From Haloglomus litoreum (GTDB lineage Archaea > Halobacteriota > Halobacteria > Halobacteriales > Haloarculaceae), in contig NZ_CP119988.1 of assembly GCF_029338515.1 (NCBI RefSeq), forward strand, positions 868,001 to 932,000: 64,000 nucleotides of DNA, given 5' to 3'. Shown here piece by piece: positions 52,599 to 61,700 of the stretch. The notes under the pieces were generated by a model that searched no databases, was not told where the DNA came from, and saw only the letters and a list, made by a program, of their open reading frames with translations. Both the position numbers and the translations under genes were made by a program. Every line of letters begins with the position of its first letter. Position 1 is the stretch's first letter.

Positions 52599-52607
52599 AC
52601 TTATGAA
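52599..52607 (+). promoter_or_regulatory. TATA box of the cytochrome P450 gene
   Basis: ACTTATGAA lies 24-32 bases upstream of the P450 ATG at 52631, the expected spacing for a leaderless transcript. Confidence 0.55.
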
Positions 52608-52630
52608 CATACACCACGCAACCGGGCTCC

Positions 52631-54091
52631 ATGAGTTCAGACACCGGACCGACCGGCGGGAGCATCGACACCGTCGGGTCGGAGGGGCCCCACGACGGCG
52701 AGCAGGAGTCGGGGGGCGCCGGGGGCGACGATGAGGTATCGGACCTGCCGCTGGCGCCGTATCCGCCGAACCTCGGCAACCCGAAGTTGCACGCGCTCCG
52801 GCAGGTCCGTGACCCCATCGCGTTCAGCGACCGCGCCGCCGCCATCCGCGACGTCTACCGCATCTGGCTCCCCGGCATCGGCGACATCACGAACCTGGCC
52901 CACCCGGACCACATGAAGCGGGTCCTCCTCACCGAGCGCGGGAAGTTCCGCAAGTCCGAGGACTTCGGCATCGCGTTCGGTGACGGCCTCCTCACCGTCG
53001 AGGGCGAGGAGTGGGCCCAGCAGCGCAAGACATTGCAGCCGCTGTTCGTCCGCGAGAGCGTGATGGACCACGCCGACACGATGGTCGAGCAGGCCCAGCG
53101 CCGCGTCGGGCGCTGGGAGGGCGGCCAGCAGCTCGACCTGCAGGCCGAGATGACCGACCTCACCCTGGACGTGCTGTTCGCGGCCATCCTCGGGCGCGAA
53201 CTCGAACTGGACGGCGACGAGAAGATCCGCCGCTCGGCCGAGGCGCTCCACGACTGGTTCCTCCCCACCTCCTACCCGCTCCCGCGCTGGCTGCCCACGC
53301 CCGCCCGGCGACGGTTCAAACAGGGGAAGCAGACCCTGCAGGACGAGGCCGACCGGCTGCTGGAGGAGGCCGCCCGGGACCCGCCCTCGGACCCGACGGA
53401 GGCCGACGACCTCATCAACCTCCTCGTGGGGCTGCGCGCGGCCGGCGTGACGGACTCGGGGATGCTGACCGACGAGCGCCTCCGCGACCAGATGGTCTCC
53501 ATCATCTTCGCCGGTCACGATACGACGACCACCTCCCTGACGTTCGCGCTGTGGGCGCTCGCCGAACATCCGGACATCCGCGAGCGCTTCCACGCGGAGG
53601 TGGACGCGCTCGACGGCCCCCCGACCGCCGAGGACATCGAGGAAGGTCGGCTGGCGTTCACCGACAAGCTCGTCACGGAGACGCTCCGGCTGTTCCCGCC
53701 CGTCTACGCGCTTCCCCGCGTGGCCGACGAGGACGTCCAGTTCGACGGCTACCGCGTCCCCGAGGGCGAACGCGTCGGCGTCATCATCCGGCGCATCCAG
53801 CGGGACCCGCGCTTCTTCGACCGGCCCGACACGTTCGACCCCGACCGCTGGACGCCGGAGTTCCGACAGGAGCTGCACGACTTCGCGTACGCCCCGTTCG
53901 GCGGTGGCCCGCGCATCTGCATCGGCCGCCAGTTCGCCCTGCTGGAGGCCAAACTCTCGCTGGCCACCATCGGCCGGAACTACGAACTCTACTACCTCGG
54001 CGAGGAGGGCAAGCACGACGGCCCGCCGCTCTCCCCGCAGATGACGCTCCGGATGAAGGAGGGCCAGGAGTTCCTCGTCACCGAGCGCTGA
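52631..54091 (+). CDS. cytochrome P450 monooxygenase
   Basis: This 486-residue haem monooxygenase has an acidic Gly/Asp/Glu-rich leader of about 40 residues, the I-helix oxygen-binding motif FAGHDTTTTSLTFALWALAE, the K-helix ETLRLFPPVYALPR (ExxR), the meander DPDRWTPEF, and the haem loop FGGGPRICIGRQFALLEA with the axial Cys. It resembles the CYP102/CYP4-like soluble class. No ferredoxin or reductase gene is adjacent, so the electron donor must be encoded elsewhere. The substrate is unknown. It is monocistronic. Confidence 0.95.
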   Translation: MSSDTGPTGGSIDTVGSEGPHDGEQESGGAGGDDEVSDLPLAPYPPNLGNPKLHALRQVRDPIAFSDRAAAIRDVYRIWLPGIGDITNLAHPDHMKRVLLTERGKFRKSEDFGIAFGDGLLTVEGEEWAQQRKTLQPLFVRESVMDHADTMVEQAQRRVGRWEGGQQLDLQAEMTDLTLDVLFAAILGRELELDGDEKIRRSAEALHDWFLPTSYPLPRWLPTPARRRFKQGKQTLQDEADRLLEEAARDPPSDPTEADDLINLLVGLRAAGVTDSGMLTDERLRDQMVSIIFAGHDTTTTSLTFALWALAEHPDIRERFHAEVDALDGPPTAEDIEEGRLAFTDKLVTETLRLFPPVYALPRVADEDVQFDGYRVPEGERVGVIIRRIQRDPRFFDRPDTFDPDRWTPEFRQELHDFAYAPFGGGPRICIGRQFALLEAKLSLATIGRNYELYYLGEEGKHDGPPLSPQMTLRMKEGQEFLVTER

Positions 54092-54225
54092 GCAGGACCA
54101 CCTCACTTCCTGCTGTCGATTCGTATCAGTGAATTTACTGAAGAAGGGTCCGGTAACTCTCCCTACAGAAATGTAATTCAGATTACCCTTATCTGGCCGT
54201 GGGGCCTTGGTCCACGTGAATACAG

Positions 54226-54522
54226 ATGCGCACGAACTACCCCACACGCCCCCGGTCGCGGACAGCCGCCGACGGCCACGCCCGACGCCGCACCGTCCGC
54301 ACGGTCCTGAAGTTCGCCCTCGTGACGCCGCTGGCGCTGGTCACCGCGCTCGTCGTCGTCGGCGCCCTCGCGTCCGCGGGGTCGCTGACCTCGGTCGTCA
54401 CCGCGTTCGGCCTGCTGGCCGCGCCCGTCGTGGTCGGCGCCCTCGTCGACCGCGCTCGGGCCGACCTCCCCGACCGCGACGGCACCCGTCAGCCGCCCTA
54501 CGGCCCGCGACTCCGGCGGTAG
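54226..54522 (+). CDS. small membrane protein, unknown function
   Basis: This 98-residue protein has an Arg-rich N-terminus followed by two hydrophobic helices (LKFALVTPLALVTALVVVGA and SVVTAFGLLAAPVVVGALVD) and a short basic/proline tail. I recognise no family. The upstream 54100-54200 region is AT-rich and contains a CCCTTATCTGG TATA-like element about 35 bases before the ATG, which supports expression. It is transcribed alone. Confidence 0.6.
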   Translation: MRTNYPTRPRSRTAADGHARRRTVRTVLKFALVTPLALVTALVVVGALASAGSLTSVVTAFGLLAAPVVVGALVDRARADLPDRDGTRQPPYGPRLRR

Positions 54523-54703
54523 GCGGCGAGCGGTCGCTGCGCTCGCTAGCTGCCGCCCGTCGCCCCGTTCCAGGCGACAGGGCGAGTCGAAGGGGCAACA
54601 GGGTCGGAGTGGAGCGGACCGTCCAGGCCGCTCCGCCCGGCAGCCGAACGTTCCCCTCGAACTAGGCACCCCCCTTATCCGCCGCCGGGTCCACCGTTCG
54701 TCC

Positions 54704-55390
54704 ATGTCGTTCGCCCCCGACCGCGTGGAGACGCTCACCTTCGACTCGTACGGGACCCTCGTGGACGTGGCGGCCGTCGAGACCGCGCTCGCCGAGGTCC
54801 CTGGCGTCGAGAACCCGGAACCCATCTCGAACCACTGGCGCTCGCGCTCGCTGATGTACACGATGGTTGCCAACGCCATCGACGCCTACCAGCCGTTCTA
54901 CGAGTTGAACCGGGCCGCACTCACCCACGCGCTCGCCGCACACGGCGTCGAGACCACGCCGGCCGAGCGCGACGCCGTCCTCGAGACGTACCACGACCTC
55001 GACGTGTTCGATGACGTGGCCGACGGCATCGCCGCACTCGCGGCCGAGTACGACTGCTACGTCGTCTCCAACGGGAACCCGGAGATGCTGGCCTCGATGG
55101 TCGAGGCGGCCGACATCGGGGACGTCATCGAGGACACCATCAGCGCCGACGAGGTGGCGACGTTCAAGCCGGACGCCGAGATCTACCGCCACGCCGCCGC
55201 CCGGACCGGGACGCCCATCGACCGCATCGCGCACGTCTGCGGGCCGTTCTTCGACGTGTACGGGTCGATGAACGCGGGGATGCAGGGGGTGCGGGTCGCC
55301 CGCGGTGGCGAGCCGTGGGACGCGTTCGCCGGCGAGCCGGACCTGACGGTCGAGGACTTCCACGCGCTGGCCGACGAACTCGGCGTCTGA
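54704..55390 (+). CDS. HAD-superfamily hydrolase, L-2-haloacid dehalogenase type
   Basis: This 228-residue enzyme has motif I LTFDSYGTLVDV with the nucleophile Asp. A helical cap (residues about 20-95) follows, then motif II CYVVSNGNPEML, motif III FKPDAEIYRHAA and motif IV CGPFFDVYGSMNAG. The FDxYGTL form and the SNG motif are typical of type II haloacid dehalogenases, although many such proteins hydrolyse phosphates. It starts at 54704 and is followed after 39 bases by the SLC13 transporter on the same strand. Confidence 0.88.
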   Translation: MSFAPDRVETLTFDSYGTLVDVAAVETALAEVPGVENPEPISNHWRSRSLMYTMVANAIDAYQPFYELNRAALTHALAAHGVETTPAERDAVLETYHDLDVFDDVADGIAALAAEYDCYVVSNGNPEMLASMVEAADIGDVIEDTISADEVATFKPDAEIYRHAAARTGTPIDRIAHVCGPFFDVYGSMNAGMQGVRVARGGEPWDAFAGEPDLTVEDFHALADELGV

Positions 55391-55429
55391 GGCCGGGCCG
55401 AGGTCGCAACCTTTTCCTCGCCGCTACGA

Positions 55430-57274
55430 GTGCCGGACGGCGTGGCACTCCCGCCGGTCACGCCCGGGATGTTGGCCGTCTTCGCCATCATCGTCGTGGC
55501 GCTCGTGCTGTTCGCGACCGAGCCGGTCCCTATCGACATCACCGCTATCGGGGTGATGGTGTCCCTGATGGTACTGGGGACGGCTGGCCCGCTCGACCTG
55601 ACCGGCATCTCGCCGCAGGAGGGCATCTCGGGGTTCGCCTCGGGGGCGACGATCACGGTGCTGGCGATGTTCATCCTGAGCGCCGGCGTCCAGCGGACGG
55701 GCGTGGTCCAGATCCTCGGCCGCAAACTGGCGGCCCTGACCGGCGACAGCGAGGTCCGGCAACTGGGCGCCACCATCGGCGCCGTCGGGCCCATCTCCGG
55801 GTTCATCAACAACACCGCCGCCGTCGCCATCCTGCTGCCGATGGTGACCGACATCGCCCACGAGGGGAAGACCTCGCCGTCGAAACTGCTGCTCCCGCTC
55901 TCGTACGCCTCGATGTTCGGCGGCACCCTCACCCTCATCGGCACCTCGACCAACATCCTCGCCAGCGAGGTGGCCGCCGACCTGGGCGTGCCGAACGCGC
56001 CGTTCTCGATGTTCCAGTTCACCGCGCTCGGCATCGTCGTCAGTATCGCGGGCACCATCTACCTGTTCACGCTGGGGAACTACCTCACGCCCGAGCGCAT
56101 CAAGGCCCGCGAGGATCTGACCGAGGAGTTCGAGATGGGCGAGTACCTGACGGAGGTGACGGTGCGGGAGGACTCGCCCATCGTCGGCGACACCATCCGC
56201 GACGCGCTGGTGGAGACGGACTTCGACGTCGACATCGTCCAGCTCATCCGGGGCAACGAGGTGTTCCTCGAGCCGCTCGGGCCGAAGACCATCCAGGCCG
56301 GCGACATCTTCGCGTTGCGGACCGACCGGGACACCCTGGTCGAGATCATGGACGTCGACGGCCTGGACCTCGTCGCGCGCACCGTCGACGAGGCCGAACT
56401 GGAGGCCGCCGAGGAGGAGGCGAACAACCTCGTCGAGGTCGTGGTCGCGCCCGGCTCCTTCCTCGTCGGCGAGACGCTCGCGTCGACGAACTTCCGCCAG
56501 CGCTACGACGCGACGGTGCTGGCGTTCCGGCGCGGCCCCGAACTCATCCGACAGCGGATGGACCGCACCCGTCTCAAGGTGGGTGACACGCTGCTCATCC
56601 AGGCGACCGCCGACTCCATCGAGCGGCTCGCCGACCGTCGGGACTTCATCATCGCCCAGGAGGTCGAGCGCCCGGACTTCCGCCAGTCGCGCATCCCGGT
56701 CGCGGTGGGCATCGTCGGCGTCGTCGTCGGCGTCGCCGCGCTCGATATCCTCCCCATCGTCGTCTCGGCGCTCGCGGGCGCGCTCCTGATGGTCCTCACC
56801 GGCTGCCTGAAACCGACCGAGGTGTACGAGGACGTCCAGTGGGACGTCATCTTCCTGCTCGCGGGCGTCATCCCGCTCGGTCTGGCGATGGAGGAGACCG
56901 GCGGCGCCGACTTCATCGCCGAGGGCATCGTCATGTCGGCGGGCTCGCTCCCGCTCGTCGTCGTCCTCGGCCTGATGTACGTCGTCACCGCCACGCTCAC
57001 CAACATCATCTCCAACAACGCGGCCGTGGTGCTGATGATTCCGGTCGCGTTCGAGGCCGCCACGCAGATCGGTGCCTCGGCCTACGCGTTCGTCCTGGCC
57101 GTGACGTTCGCCGCCTCGACGGCCTTCATGACGCCGGTCGGCTACCAGACCAACCTCTTCGTCTACGGTCCCGGCGGCTACCGGTTCACCGACTACCTCA
57201 AGGTGGGGACGCCCCTGCAGGTGCTGCTCGCCGTGGTGACGACGGTCGGCATCACGGTGCTGGTCGGGGTGTAG
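55430..57274 (+). CDS. SLC13/DASS-family anion transporter with two TrkA-C domains
   Basis: This 614-residue sodium-coupled anion (dicarboxylate/sulfate-type) transporter has a membrane domain in two halves with the paired Asn signatures ISGFINNTAAVAILLPMVTD and TLIGTSTNILASEV, mirrored by NIISNNAAVVLMIPVAF and TPVGYQTNLFVYGPGGY. Two cytoplasmic TrkA-C (RCK_C) domains lie between them at about residues 225-310 and 330-415. The start is probably the GTG at 55430, with the GTG at 55442 as an alternative. It is followed by tRNA-Pro. Confidence 0.92.
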   Translation: MPDGVALPPVTPGMLAVFAIIVVALVLFATEPVPIDITAIGVMVSLMVLGTAGPLDLTGISPQEGISGFASGATITVLAMFILSAGVQRTGVVQILGRKLAALTGDSEVRQLGATIGAVGPISGFINNTAAVAILLPMVTDIAHEGKTSPSKLLLPLSYASMFGGTLTLIGTSTNILASEVAADLGVPNAPFSMFQFTALGIVVSIAGTIYLFTLGNYLTPERIKAREDLTEEFEMGEYLTEVTVREDSPIVGDTIRDALVETDFDVDIVQLIRGNEVFLEPLGPKTIQAGDIFALRTDRDTLVEIMDVDGLDLVARTVDEAELEAAEEEANNLVEVVVAPGSFLVGETLASTNFRQRYDATVLAFRRGPELIRQRMDRTRLKVGDTLLIQATADSIERLADRRDFIIAQEVERPDFRQSRIPVAVGIVGVVVGVAALDILPIVVSALAGALLMVLTGCLKPTEVYEDVQWDVIFLLAGVIPLGLAMEETGGADFIAEGIVMSAGSLPLVVVLGLMYVVTATLTNIISNNAAVVLMIPVAFEAATQIGASAYAFVLAVTFAASTAFMTPVGYQTNLFVYGPGGYRFTDYLKVGTPLQVLLAVVTTVGITVLVGV

Positions 57275-57327
57275 TGGCCCGCCGGGAGCGAAACGCTTTC
57301 CACCGCGCTCGCAGAAGCAGTAGCCGC

Positions 57328-57400
57328 GGGACCGTGGGTTAGCATGGTATACTTCGGGCCTTGGGTGCCCGTGACCCCAGTTCAAATCTGGGCGGTCCCA
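57328..57400 (+). tRNA. tRNA-Pro (anticodon UGG)
   Basis: I folded this 73-nt gene by hand. The acceptor stem GGGACCG pairs with CGGTCCC plus discriminator A. A short D arm GGTT-AGCATGGTA-TACT carries the invariant GG. The anticodon arm CGGGC-CTTGGGT-GCCCG has U33 and anticodon TGG. The variable loop is TGAC, and the T arm is CCCAG-TTCAAAT-CTGGG. There is no intron. The CCA end is not encoded (TCC follows). Confidence 0.95.
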
Positions 57401-57740
57401 TCCGTATTTATGCGTTTCAGCGTTTCTGCGCCACATATAGTGGTGAGTATACCCCTCGGAGAGATGCCAGTCCTGCCCGGCGAGGGCGTCGGGGCCGCCC
57501 TCGAGACGCGGGGATCTCGCCCGGTACCTGCCTCGCCGGCCGTCGCGGACTCGAAGGCGTCGGCCGCGGCGACGAGGGCCCGGCGGCGTCGTTCGGGCCG
57601 AGGCGTGTGCCTTCCGTCTCATCGATGTCCCACGCTCCGTGGCGATGGCCGGCGTGCCGGGATCGTCACGGACGCTGCCTGGGTCGGGGCTTCCCGGCCG
57701 TTCGCGGAGGGACCATCCGCCCCCGGACCCCGACCTGGTG
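57401..57740. other. gene-free stretch downstream of tRNA-Pro
   Basis: In these 340 bases I see no convincing gene. A slightly AT-rich start (TATTTATG and ACATATAGTG near 57406-57440) could end tRNA transcription or be a promoter. The open frame reading MPVLPGEGVGAALETRG soon becomes Arg/Ser-rich and antisense to the next gene. I see no repeat of the tRNA 3' end that would mark an integrated element. Confidence 0.4.
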
Positions 57741-58043
57741 TCACTCGTCGGAGGCGGTACCAGCCTCCCGCCCGTCGAGGTGGCAGAACGACCGGAGGAA
57801 GGCGTCGCGGTCGACCTCGCCGGCGCCGGCCTCGATCAGCGTCGTCTCGAGCCCGTCGCGTGGGAAGTGACACAGGTCGTCGTGGCACGGCTTGCAGAGG
57901 TACTCGAACCGCTTGTCCTCGCGGTTCCATCTGTCGCCGTGCCGGTCGTACTCGCGCGCGTCGGACCGGGCCACGGTCTCGCCACAGGCGATGCAGTCGA
58001 CCGTCGTGTGCGAGGTGGAGGGGAAGCGTCGCCAGCGGGACAT
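57741..58043 (-). CDS. small zinc-finger protein, haloarchaeal
   Basis: This 100-residue protein has two Cys pairs forming one treble-clef-like zinc site: VDCIACGETVARSDAREYD and FEYLCKPCHDDLCHFPRDG. A short helical C-terminus (DRDAFLRSFCHLDG) follows. I recognise no function. It starts 5 bases after the stop of the winged-helix gene upstream, so the two form an operon, and a regulatory or nucleic-acid-binding role is plausible. Confidence 0.7.
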   Translation of the reverse strand: MSRWRRFPSTSHTTVDCIACGETVARSDAREYDRHGDRWNREDKRFEYLCKPCHDDLCHFPRDGLETTLIEAGAGEVDRDAFLRSFCHLDGREAGTASDE

Positions 58044-58048
58044 GGCAG

Positions 58049-58513
58049 TCAGGGACGGTCGCGGAGTGCCGGGTCCGGACCACCCTCGGGGGCAGGGCCG
58101 GAACCGGCAGTGACGGGTGACTGGTCCTCGCCGGCGGTGGACTCGGCCGCCGCCTCCTCGACGACGGCCTCGCCGTCAAGCGGGCCGGCGACGATGACCA
58201 GCGGTTCGCTGCTCGGGCCGTACACGTCCATGTCGTTTCCACGCTTGGAGTACCACGTGCCGACCACCTCGACGACACCGGCGTCTTCGAGCCGTTCGAG
58301 GTGGTACTGTGCGTTCTGCAGGGAGGTGCCGACGTCGTCGGCGAGCTCGGAGGTCGTCCCCGGCTCGGTGTAGATGCGGTCTACCAGCTTCCGGGCGGTC
58401 TCGCTCGTGAGGGCGTTGACCACGTCGCCGGCGTCGTCCAGCGAGACGGCCTCTGACGAGACCTCCTCCCGTTCGACCGCCTCGCGGTGCGGGAAGGCGG
58501 ACTGGGGCGCCAT
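58049..58513 (-). CDS. ArsR-like winged-helix transcriptional regulator
   Basis: This 154-residue protein has a winged-helix domain at about residues 25-105: VVNALTSETARKLVDRIYTE, then ELADDVGTSLQNAQYHLERL as the recognition segment, and GTWYSKRGNDMDVYGP as the wing. The C-terminal third is disordered and acidic. It belongs to a common haloarchaeal single-domain class. I chose the ATG at 58513 (MAPQSAFPHREA). The zinc-finger gene follows 5 bases later. It is divergent from the large PAS sensor gene. Confidence 0.82.
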   Translation of the reverse strand: MAPQSAFPHREAVEREEVSSEAVSLDDAGDVVNALTSETARKLVDRIYTEPGTTSELADDVGTSLQNAQYHLERLEDAGVVEVVGTWYSKRGNDMDVYGPSSEPLVIVAGPLDGEAVVEEAAAESTAGEDQSPVTAGSGPAPEGGPDPALRDRP

Positions 58514-58765
58514 CGTCACGTGCACCCCGTCCGGGGCGTCGGCGGCAGATGGTGTGTCATCGTTACGGCTGTTTCATACCAGGGACGCACCAGAAGCCTG
58601 CTCGCTACACGCGTTTCCTCGGCAAGCGACGGGGGCTATACGTATTGACTCGCGGAACGGACGGCGTGACGGGCGGCACGGCATACTGACGCCGCCGCCC
58701 AATTTCTCCGTGTTCACGGCTATTTGAGGACAATCTTCAACACGGAGGGTCCGCACGGTTGGCCC
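58514..58765. other. divergent intergenic region between regulator and PAS sensor
   Basis: These 252 bases contain no gene. TATACGTATTG near 58639-58650 and the AATTTC and TATTTGAGGA patches near 58700-58728 are AT-rich promoter candidates for either direction. A TTG at 58724 is in frame with the PAS gene but is less likely than the ATG at 58766. Confidence 0.4.
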
Positions 58766-61700
58766 ATGGGAACGGAGGGTGCGGGGGAACTGGAGCTGCT
58801 TGTCGCAGCCGGGGAGCGGTCGTTCGGGCGGGCGGTAGCCGACGGACTCGAGGCCGCCCGGGCGGGGGTCACGGCGACACTCCTCGACCCCAGTGACGAC
58901 CCCGTCGACCAGGCCACGGCGAACGGGGCCGACGGGATCGTGGTCGGGAGCGGCATCGAGACTCCGGTCGCGGTCGTGCGCCAGGGCACCGAGCCGGAGC
59001 AGCCGGTCGTCCTGCTGGCAGAGGCCGACAGCGGCGGGACCGTCGACGACGCGCTCGAAGCCGGCGTCGCCGACGTCTTCCCGCGGACGGCGGTCGAGCG
59101 CCAGTGTGCGCGCATCGTCGACCGCATCGCAACGCTCGGTGAGGGTGACCCGGGCGTAACCGAAGGGGCGGACACGACCGAGAAGGCTGCCGTCGACCCA
59201 TCCGCGGCAGGCACGGTCACGGACGAGGAGCCGTACCGTGAGGTGTTCGAGAACGTCTCGGACGGGCTGGTCGTCCACGAGCCGGACACGGGCGAGATCG
59301 TCGATGTGAACGAGCGGTTCTGCGAGATGAACGGCTACGACCGGTCGGAGCTGGTCGGCGAGGACATCACCCTCGTGACGGCGCCCGGCGAGGCATACGA
59401 CGAGGCGGCGGCCCAGGCGAAGATCGAGCAGGCCCGTCGGGAGGGCATGCAGCTGTTCGAGTGGCGCAACCAGCGCCACGACGGCGAGACCTACCCCGTC
59501 GAGGTCCACCTCGCCGTCGTGGAGCTGGACGGCTACGAGCGGGTACTCGCGAGCGTCCGCGACATCACGGAGCGCAAGCAACGCGAACGCGAACTCGAGG
59601 AGCAGCGGCGGCTGTACGAGACGCTCGTCGAGCAGGGCCCCAACGGCGTGATGATCGTCCAGGACAGAGAGATCGCCTTCGTCAACCCCGGGATGGTGTC
59701 GCTGACGGGGGACGACGAGGCGGACCTGCTGGGCCAGCGGTTCTCCGAACTCATGACTCCGGAGTACCGCGACCTAGTCGAGGAGCGCTACGACCAGCGC
59801 GCCCACGGGGATGGCGAGGACCCGCCGGAGAACTACGAGATACGGATCGAGACGGCGGCCGGCGAGACCCGAACCATCGACCTGTACGTCTCACGCATCC
59901 GATATCGGGGCGCACCAGCGACACTGGCGACGTTCAACGACATCACCGAGCTCCGGCGCCGGGAGCGCGAGGCACGGGAGAGCGAGCGCCGCCTCCGGCT
60001 CATCGCCGAGCACATCGACGAGGTGATCTACCTGTCGACGGCGGACTTCTCGGAGATCCTCTACATCAACCCGGCCTACGAGGATATCTACGGCCAGCCG
60101 ATCGAGGAACTCTCCGAGAACCCACAGTCCTTTGTCGAGGCCGCCCACCCGGACGACCGGGAGCGCTACGAGGCCGACGTCGCCGAACTGGTCGCCGACA
60201 TCGAGGCCGGGGACACGCGGGCGGTCTACGAGGGCGAGTACCGGCTCGCGGTCGACGACGAGGCTCGGTGGATCCGGGTCGCCCGTTCTCCCGTCGCGAA
60301 CGACGAAGGGGTCGTCGACCGCATCGTCGGGCGGGTGCAGGACATCACCGAGCGCCGCCGTCGCGAGCGCGAGTACGAGCAGATCTTCAACGGCGTCACC
60401 GACGCCATCGCCATCCAGGACCCCGGGACGGCGGAACTGCTCGACGCCAACCGGACCTTCGTCGAGCGGCTGGGGTACGACGACATGGAGACGGTCCTCG
60501 AGAAGGGGAACGCCGGGCTCAGCGCCACCGACGCGGGCTACACCGCGGAGCGCGCCCGGGAGCTGTGTCAGCGGGTCATGGAGACCGGCGAGCCCGAGAC
60601 CGTCGAGTGGGCCCAGGAGACGAAGGGCGGCGACCGGCTCCTGATCGAGGCGACGGTGACGCCCGCGGTCATCGGTGGAGAGGACCGGATCGTCTCGATC
60701 CAGCGCGACATCACCGAGCACCGCCAGCTCGAGCGCCGGTTCCGGACCATCGCCGAGCGGGTCGACGAGATCATCTACCTCGCCAACACCGACCTGACCG
60801 AGGTCACGTACGTCAACTCGGCGTACGCCGACATCTACGGGCGCCCGGCCGAGGAGCTCCACGAGGACCCCCGGGCGTTCATCGAGGCGATGCATCCCGA
60901 GGACCGCGAGCCGTACGAGGCGGAGCTGGAGGCGATGCTGGCCGACATCGAGGCCGGGGACCCCGACGACCGCTACGAGTTCGACTTCCGCATCCAGCGC
61001 CCGGACGGCGAGGTGCGCTGGCTGGAGGCGGCCGGCTACCCTATCCTCGACGAGACCGACCGGCCGGACCAGTTCGTCGGCGTCGTCACGGACGTCACCG
61101 AGCGCCACGAGCGCGAACAGACACTGGAGACGTTCCACGAGGCGACCCGGCAGCTCACGGCCGCCGACTCTCAGGTGGCGGCCTGCCGACGGGCCGTCGA
61201 GGCGGCCGAGGAGGTGCTGGGCTTCCCGCTCGTGTCGGTGTATCGCTACGACGAGGAGCGCGGCGCGCTCGAGCCGACTGCACTCACGACGCGCCTGTCG
61301 GAGCTGGACGTCGACCCCCCATCGTTCGGCCCGGGCGATTCCGTTCCGTGGCAGGTGTTCGTCGAGGGGGAGGCGGTCACCCAGTCCGAGCCGACGACCT
61401 CGGTCTACGGCCCCGGCGTCTCCGACCCGGACATCGTGCTCCCGATGGGCTCGCACGGGGTGATGCTCGTCGGCGCCCCCGACGAGCAGTTCGACGCCGA
61501 GCACGTGGAGCTCGCCCAGATACTGGCTGCGACCCTGGAGGCGGCGCTGAATCACGTCGCGGGCGAACGCGAGCTGGCCGAGCGAGAGGCCGAGCTCCGC
61601 CGCCAGCAGGAGCGCGCCGACCGGCTCGAACGGCTCAACACCATCATCAGGGACATCGAGCAAGCGACGGTCGAGCAGTCCTCCCGCGCCGGCATCGAGG

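Noticed and set aside
57328-57740. Integrated element at tRNA-Pro
   Set aside because: There is no integrase gene, no repeat of the tRNA 3' end in the flanking sequence, and the following genes are ordinary chromosomal regulators.
57344-58120. 258-residue plus-strand protein starting inside the tRNA
   Set aside because: It begins within tRNA-Pro, becomes Arg/Ser-rich and runs antisense to the zinc-finger gene, so it is not a gene.
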